Source: Punica granatum (taxonomy: Eukaryota; Streptophyta; Magnoliopsida; Myrtales; Lythraceae). Taken from it: a DNA stretch of 64,000 nucleotides. A program made the position numbers and the translations under genes. Below are positions 60,901 to 64,000 of the stretch, piece after piece (position 1 is the stretch's first letter; each line of letters starts with the position of its first letter). The stretch spans positions 35,465,122 through 35,529,121 of the forward strand of contig NC_045129.1 in the NCBI RefSeq assembly GCF_007655135.1, in the 5' to 3' direction. The notes beneath the pieces are model-generated. The model saw nothing but the letters and a program-made list of their open reading frames with translations. It had not been told where the DNA came from and made no database searches.

Positions 60901-62561
60901 TCTTTTTTGATGCATGTATCTACTAAACATTTCATACCATTAGATGGAATCAGTACTGTCCACTAAACATCTTGTGCCATTAAGTACTCCCTTTTTGGCT
61001 CAAAATCCTGTTTAGAAATTCCTTTGCTCTTGTTGGAACTGGAGGAATATCTAATTTCTTCTACATACCATAACTCTCAAATATTCATCTCGTGCAGGGA
61101 AACGAGTTGATGAGAATATTAAATGTTGCAGCTTTTGCTGTGTCCGGCTATGCATCAACTGAAGGGCGGCAGTGCAAACCATTCAATCCACTCCTTGGGG
61201 AGACTTACGAAGCCGACTACCCAGATAAAGGACTCCGCTTTTTCTCTGAGAAAGTATAGCTTCTATGCTCTTGCTTATTTTCTCCATTTGACCTTTTAGT
61301 TGGGTCCGGCTATTTACATGCTTCGCAAAGAACTTAGTTGCCTTCTTGGGCGACTTCACACATGATATCGTTTCAGTGGAGTAACTGTCTAACAAGTGGA
61401 TAAATTCCAGGTTAGTCACCACCCAATGGTAGTTGCATGTCACTGCGAAGGAAGAGGCTGGAAATTTTGGGCGGATTCAAATCTCAAAGGCAAGTTTTGG
61501 GGTCGTTCTATTCAGCTCGATCCTGTGGGTGTCCTCACACTGCAATTCGAGGATGGGGAGACATTTCAGTGGAGCAAGGTCACAACTTCTATCTACAACA
61601 TCATACTAGGAAAGATCTATTGTGATCATTATGGTACAATGCGCATCAGAGGTAGTGGCAACTATTCGTGCAAGCTCAAGTTCAAGGAGCAGTCTATCAT
61701 AGACAGAAATCCTCATCAGGTAATTACTGCTGTTTTCGTAGTATCATTAGTGGAGAAGGTGATATTCATCGAATAGATTATATCAACCACCTCATGATTT
61801 GGGCTCGAACTCAAACTTTTTGAAATCTGCAGAGCTTACTTGTTTGCATGGAATTTCAGGTCCATGGATTTGTACAAGACAATAGAACTGGTGAAAAGGT
61901 TGCAATGTTGGTAGGAAAGTGGGACGAGGCAATGTACTATGTACTGGGAGATCCAACTACGAAGCCCAAGGGCTATGATCCAATGACAGAAGCTGTATTG
62001 TTGTGGGAGAGAGACAAGTATGCTACAAAGACGAGATATAATCTATCTTCTTTTGCAATATCCTTGAATGAAATTACACCAGGGTTGTTGGATAAACTGC
62101 CACCAACTGACTCAAGGCTGAGACCGGATCAGAGGCACTTGGAAAATGGAGAATATGAGCTGGCAAATGCTGAGAAGTTGAGACTGGAACAGCTACAAAG
62201 ACAAGTAATTATCTGCACAACCTTAACTTTTCTAATCAGAATCTGCACCAAATTATCGGTAACCTGGAGATTTCCAGCAAGAACAACACTTTATAAACTG
62301 GAAATGCACTCTCTTTTCTCTTAAATATAATATGCAGCAAAGGGGCACACCCTGAATTACCCTTTGATGCCACTTTATGTGATGATGCAGGCAAGAAAGT
62401 TGCAGGAGAGAGGTTGGCAGCCCCGATGGTTTCAGAAGGACGAAGATGGTTGTTATCGTTATACTGGCGGTTATTGGGAAGCTAGAGAGCAAAAAAACTG
62501 GGACGGTATTCCTGACATATTTGGGCAGAATGTTGATCCATCTTGTTCAGTTGAAGAATGA
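57967..62561 (+). CDS. oxysterol-binding protein-related protein with PH domain (ORP1-type)
   Basis: Eight exons: 57967-58437, 59555-59911, 60114-60201, 60287-60756, 61098-61253, 61411-61719, 61860-62204, 62391-62561; 788 aa. Order of parts: a PH domain (about 78-190, [22 protein letters not shown]...[22 protein letters not shown]), a coiled-coil linker (230-285), an acidic stretch (310-335), then the OSBP lipid-transfer domain (about 375-770) with [31 protein letters not shown], the signature [11 protein letters not shown] (513-523) and WDEAMYY. It shuttles sterols or phosphoinositides between membranes; the PH domain targets a phosphoinositide-bearing membrane. Large first intron (1.1 kb). 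Similar in layout to Arabidopsis ORP1C/1D; subgroup not proven. Confidence 0.94.
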
Positions 62562-62651
62562 GCTCTCTCGTTTGGTTTGCTTTCTTTCTTGGTTGCATCG
62601 TGTTTCCACAGCTCCTCTAGTTCTATTTTTCCTCGTCCCTCCCGCCCCCAC

Positions 62652-62691
<40 letters not shown>

Positions 62692-63226
62692 ACCACCCCC
62701 CCCATGTTTGTGTTTATTTGTGATCCCGAACTCGGAGGCGGCCCTTTTTTCATTTTCATTTTGGTACAGAGAAGATGCACAGTTGTAAGTTGTAGCGTGG
62801 ATATCCGTATCTATTGTAGATCACTTTCATTAGAAGAACTTCGGGTTCTGGGTAATGTCATTGTCAATGTCATACCTCTTCCTTTTCAAACTCTGCCTCC
62901 CCTACCTATCCTCTTCTGCAACCTGGGAACTTTGAGCCCAGCGCCTAAGTCATCTGATCTGAGGTTAAGAAAGTTAACGTTGTCGCACTTGAAAATTATT
63001 CCGACAGTTTTATTCGATTCGGGATGATTGCTAAGCCTCTGTAACAGGTATTCCGTATTTGACGGACTGTCTCTAGGACTGAGCAGATACAGGTGAACGA
63101 TAAAATCCTTACATCTATTTCTACTTTGAAGCAAAGCCAATTAACATCTTTCCATTGAATTACATGAATGTTTCATAGTTGTGGAGTTTTTCTAAGAGGA
63201 AATTAACTGTGGAGAATGGGAGAGGG
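62562..63226. other. 3' UTR of ORP gene and spacer
   Basis: ORP 3' UTR carries a 39-base C homopolymer (62653-62691). Open frames through it (Pro-rich plus, Gly-rich minus) are artefacts of the run. Region 62720-63226 holds no supportable gene; the small minus-strand gene's 3' UTR may reach in from 63227. Confidence 0.6.
62653..62691. repeat. C homopolymer (about 39 bases)
   Basis: Uninterrupted C run in the probable 3' UTR of the ORP gene, flanked by short C/A runs. Long homopolymers are prone to assembly error, so the true length is uncertain. Confidence 0.9.
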
Positions 63227-63528
63227 TCATGCCAACGGATCCGTGTGGCTGGAGTTGGTCTGCTTCTGCTGCAGCTGCTGGATAAGCTCTTCCCGGACTC
63301 GCCTTATCTCCGCTTCCTTCTCCAACCTCTCGATCTGCGATTACTCGGGTCGGTAAACAAAAGGAACTAACAAGAGGAACTCCGGGAAAGAAAGAGAGAT
63401 GAGAGGAAGGAGCGGGACTTACCTTCTCGTCTTGATGGAGGGCGATCCACGAATGGACTCTGTCCATGAACTGCCAGAAAACGAAGGCCCCAATTGTCAT
63501 CCCAAAGAATGATGCCACTCTCACCAAC
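63227..63528 (-). CDS. small membrane/coiled-coil protein, start unresolved
   Basis: Two clear exons on the minus strand: 63528-63423 (hydrophobic start VRVASFFGMTIGAFVFW, then MDRVHSWIALHQDEK) and 63334-63227 (charged coil IERLEKEAEIRRVREELIQQ, ending HTDPLA then TGA), joined by a clean GT-AG intron. Total about 70 aa. It has the look of a small plant membrane protein. No ATG is in frame before Met10 (MTIGAF). Exon 2 opens after an acceptor (gaagtag|G). One fit is a start codon split by an intron: AT at 63772-63771 before donor GTAAGC, and G at 63528. Otherwise translation starts at the internal ATG. Possible mitochondrial or ER membrane role; unknown. Confidence 0.6.
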
Positions 63529-64000
63529 CTACTTCCTCAGGGAAGAAAGACACTTCACACAAATAGGAAAGGAATCCTTGTGCTGTCGGTTGGTTAACTG
63601 ATAACCGCCATATATAATGACAACCTTACGCTTGCCGAAAGAACACAGGAGATCAGTCTAGAAAAGCGCTGCAGCGTTGCGGGAAAAAAAAAAAATGGAA
63701 ATGCTTTTCGTCACCTGCAAGTTGACAACTACTGGGAAAGAAATGCCGCCCTTCGCATGGTTGTGCTTACATGTGGCATAGGAGCTCGAAACTCATCTAA
63801 GACATTGTGATGATGGTCGGGATTAGTTTCAGTCAATAAGTTGAATCATAGTCCAAATGAGAAAGGGAGAAAAGAAATACTTCAATTTTATTAACGAATA
63901 AGGAATCGACTCTTCTCTGACCACGGGGTTCTAAACTAGCTTGACGGTCATCGGTGTGCTTTCATTTTACCACACTTTATTGGCAAAAGCTGAGAAATCA
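63529..64000. other. upstream region of small minus-strand gene
   Basis: Probably its promoter, possible first intron and possible first exon; the window ends before anything else can be called. No other gene seen. Confidence 0.5.

Noticed and set aside
62446..63027. 193-codon plus-strand frame with a poly-Pro block and its Gly-rich minus partner
   Set aside because: Created by the C homopolymer in the ORP 3' UTR.
1..64000. CRISPR arrays, operons, plasmid or phage features
   Set aside because: None seen; short direct repeats are microsatellites or transposon relics, as expected in plant nuclear DNA.

Overview
This window is nuclear DNA from a flowering plant, almost certainly a eudicot. Genes are split by GT-AG introns, intergenic DNA is AT-rich and microsatellite-laden, and there are chloroplast-targeted proteins (PsbY, an ALB3/ALB4 insertase, a CPBP protease) and plant-specific families (NOI/RIN4, an AIRP2-type RING protein, a GPI-type arabinogalactan peptide). 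I cannot name the species from sequence alone. Exon joins were worked out by hand from reading-frame continuity, splice consensus and family knowledge. No bacterial operons, CRISPR arrays or viral genes were seen.

Layout, left to right. 0-16 kb is gene-rich, all genes on the plus strand: a RING E3 ligase (2.2-4.4 kb), a CPBP/CAAX-type membrane protease (6.3-8.8 kb), a 75-aa NOI/RIN4-family peptide (10.5-11.3 kb) and the ER fatty-acid elongase 3-ketoacyl-CoA reductase (13.3-15.9 kb). 16.6-21.4 kb holds a large Lys/Glu/Ser-rich repeat protein of unknown function with a conserved-looking N-terminal domain. PSBY, a single-exon nuclear gene for a photosystem II polyprotein, is on the minus strand at 22.1-22.7 kb. 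22.7-27.7 kb is intergenic and carries two inverted-repeat transposable elements. The ALB4-like thylakoid insertase is at 27.7-31.0 kb.

31-43.3 kb is a gene-poor block: a 280-bp direct duplication, a decayed DUF4283/zinc-knuckle retroelement-derived ORF on the minus strand, several copies of a short tRNA-like (SINE-like) repeat and long AT-rich stretches. From 43.3 kb genes resume: an RCC1-repeat protein with a likely GC-AG intron (44.5-47.5 kb), the CCT5 chaperonin subunit (50.6-54.1 kb, minus), a small AGP-like peptide (54.6 kb), tRNA-Val(AAC) (55.6 kb, minus), an oxysterol-binding-protein-related protein with a PH domain (58.0-62.6 kb), and a small membrane/coiled-coil protein on the minus strand (63.2-63.5 kb, perhaps to 63.8 kb).

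The genes are functionally independent, as is normal in plants. Loose themes are thylakoid biogenesis (PSBY, ALB4, perhaps the CPBP protease) and lipid metabolism or transport at the ER (KCR, ORP). I found no convincing new multi-gene system. The most interesting items are the undescribed lysine-rich repeat protein, two small conserved-looking ORFs without an in-frame ATG (6.1 kb and 63.4 kb), the GC-AG intron, the long-TIR element at 25.5 kb and the SINE-like family.
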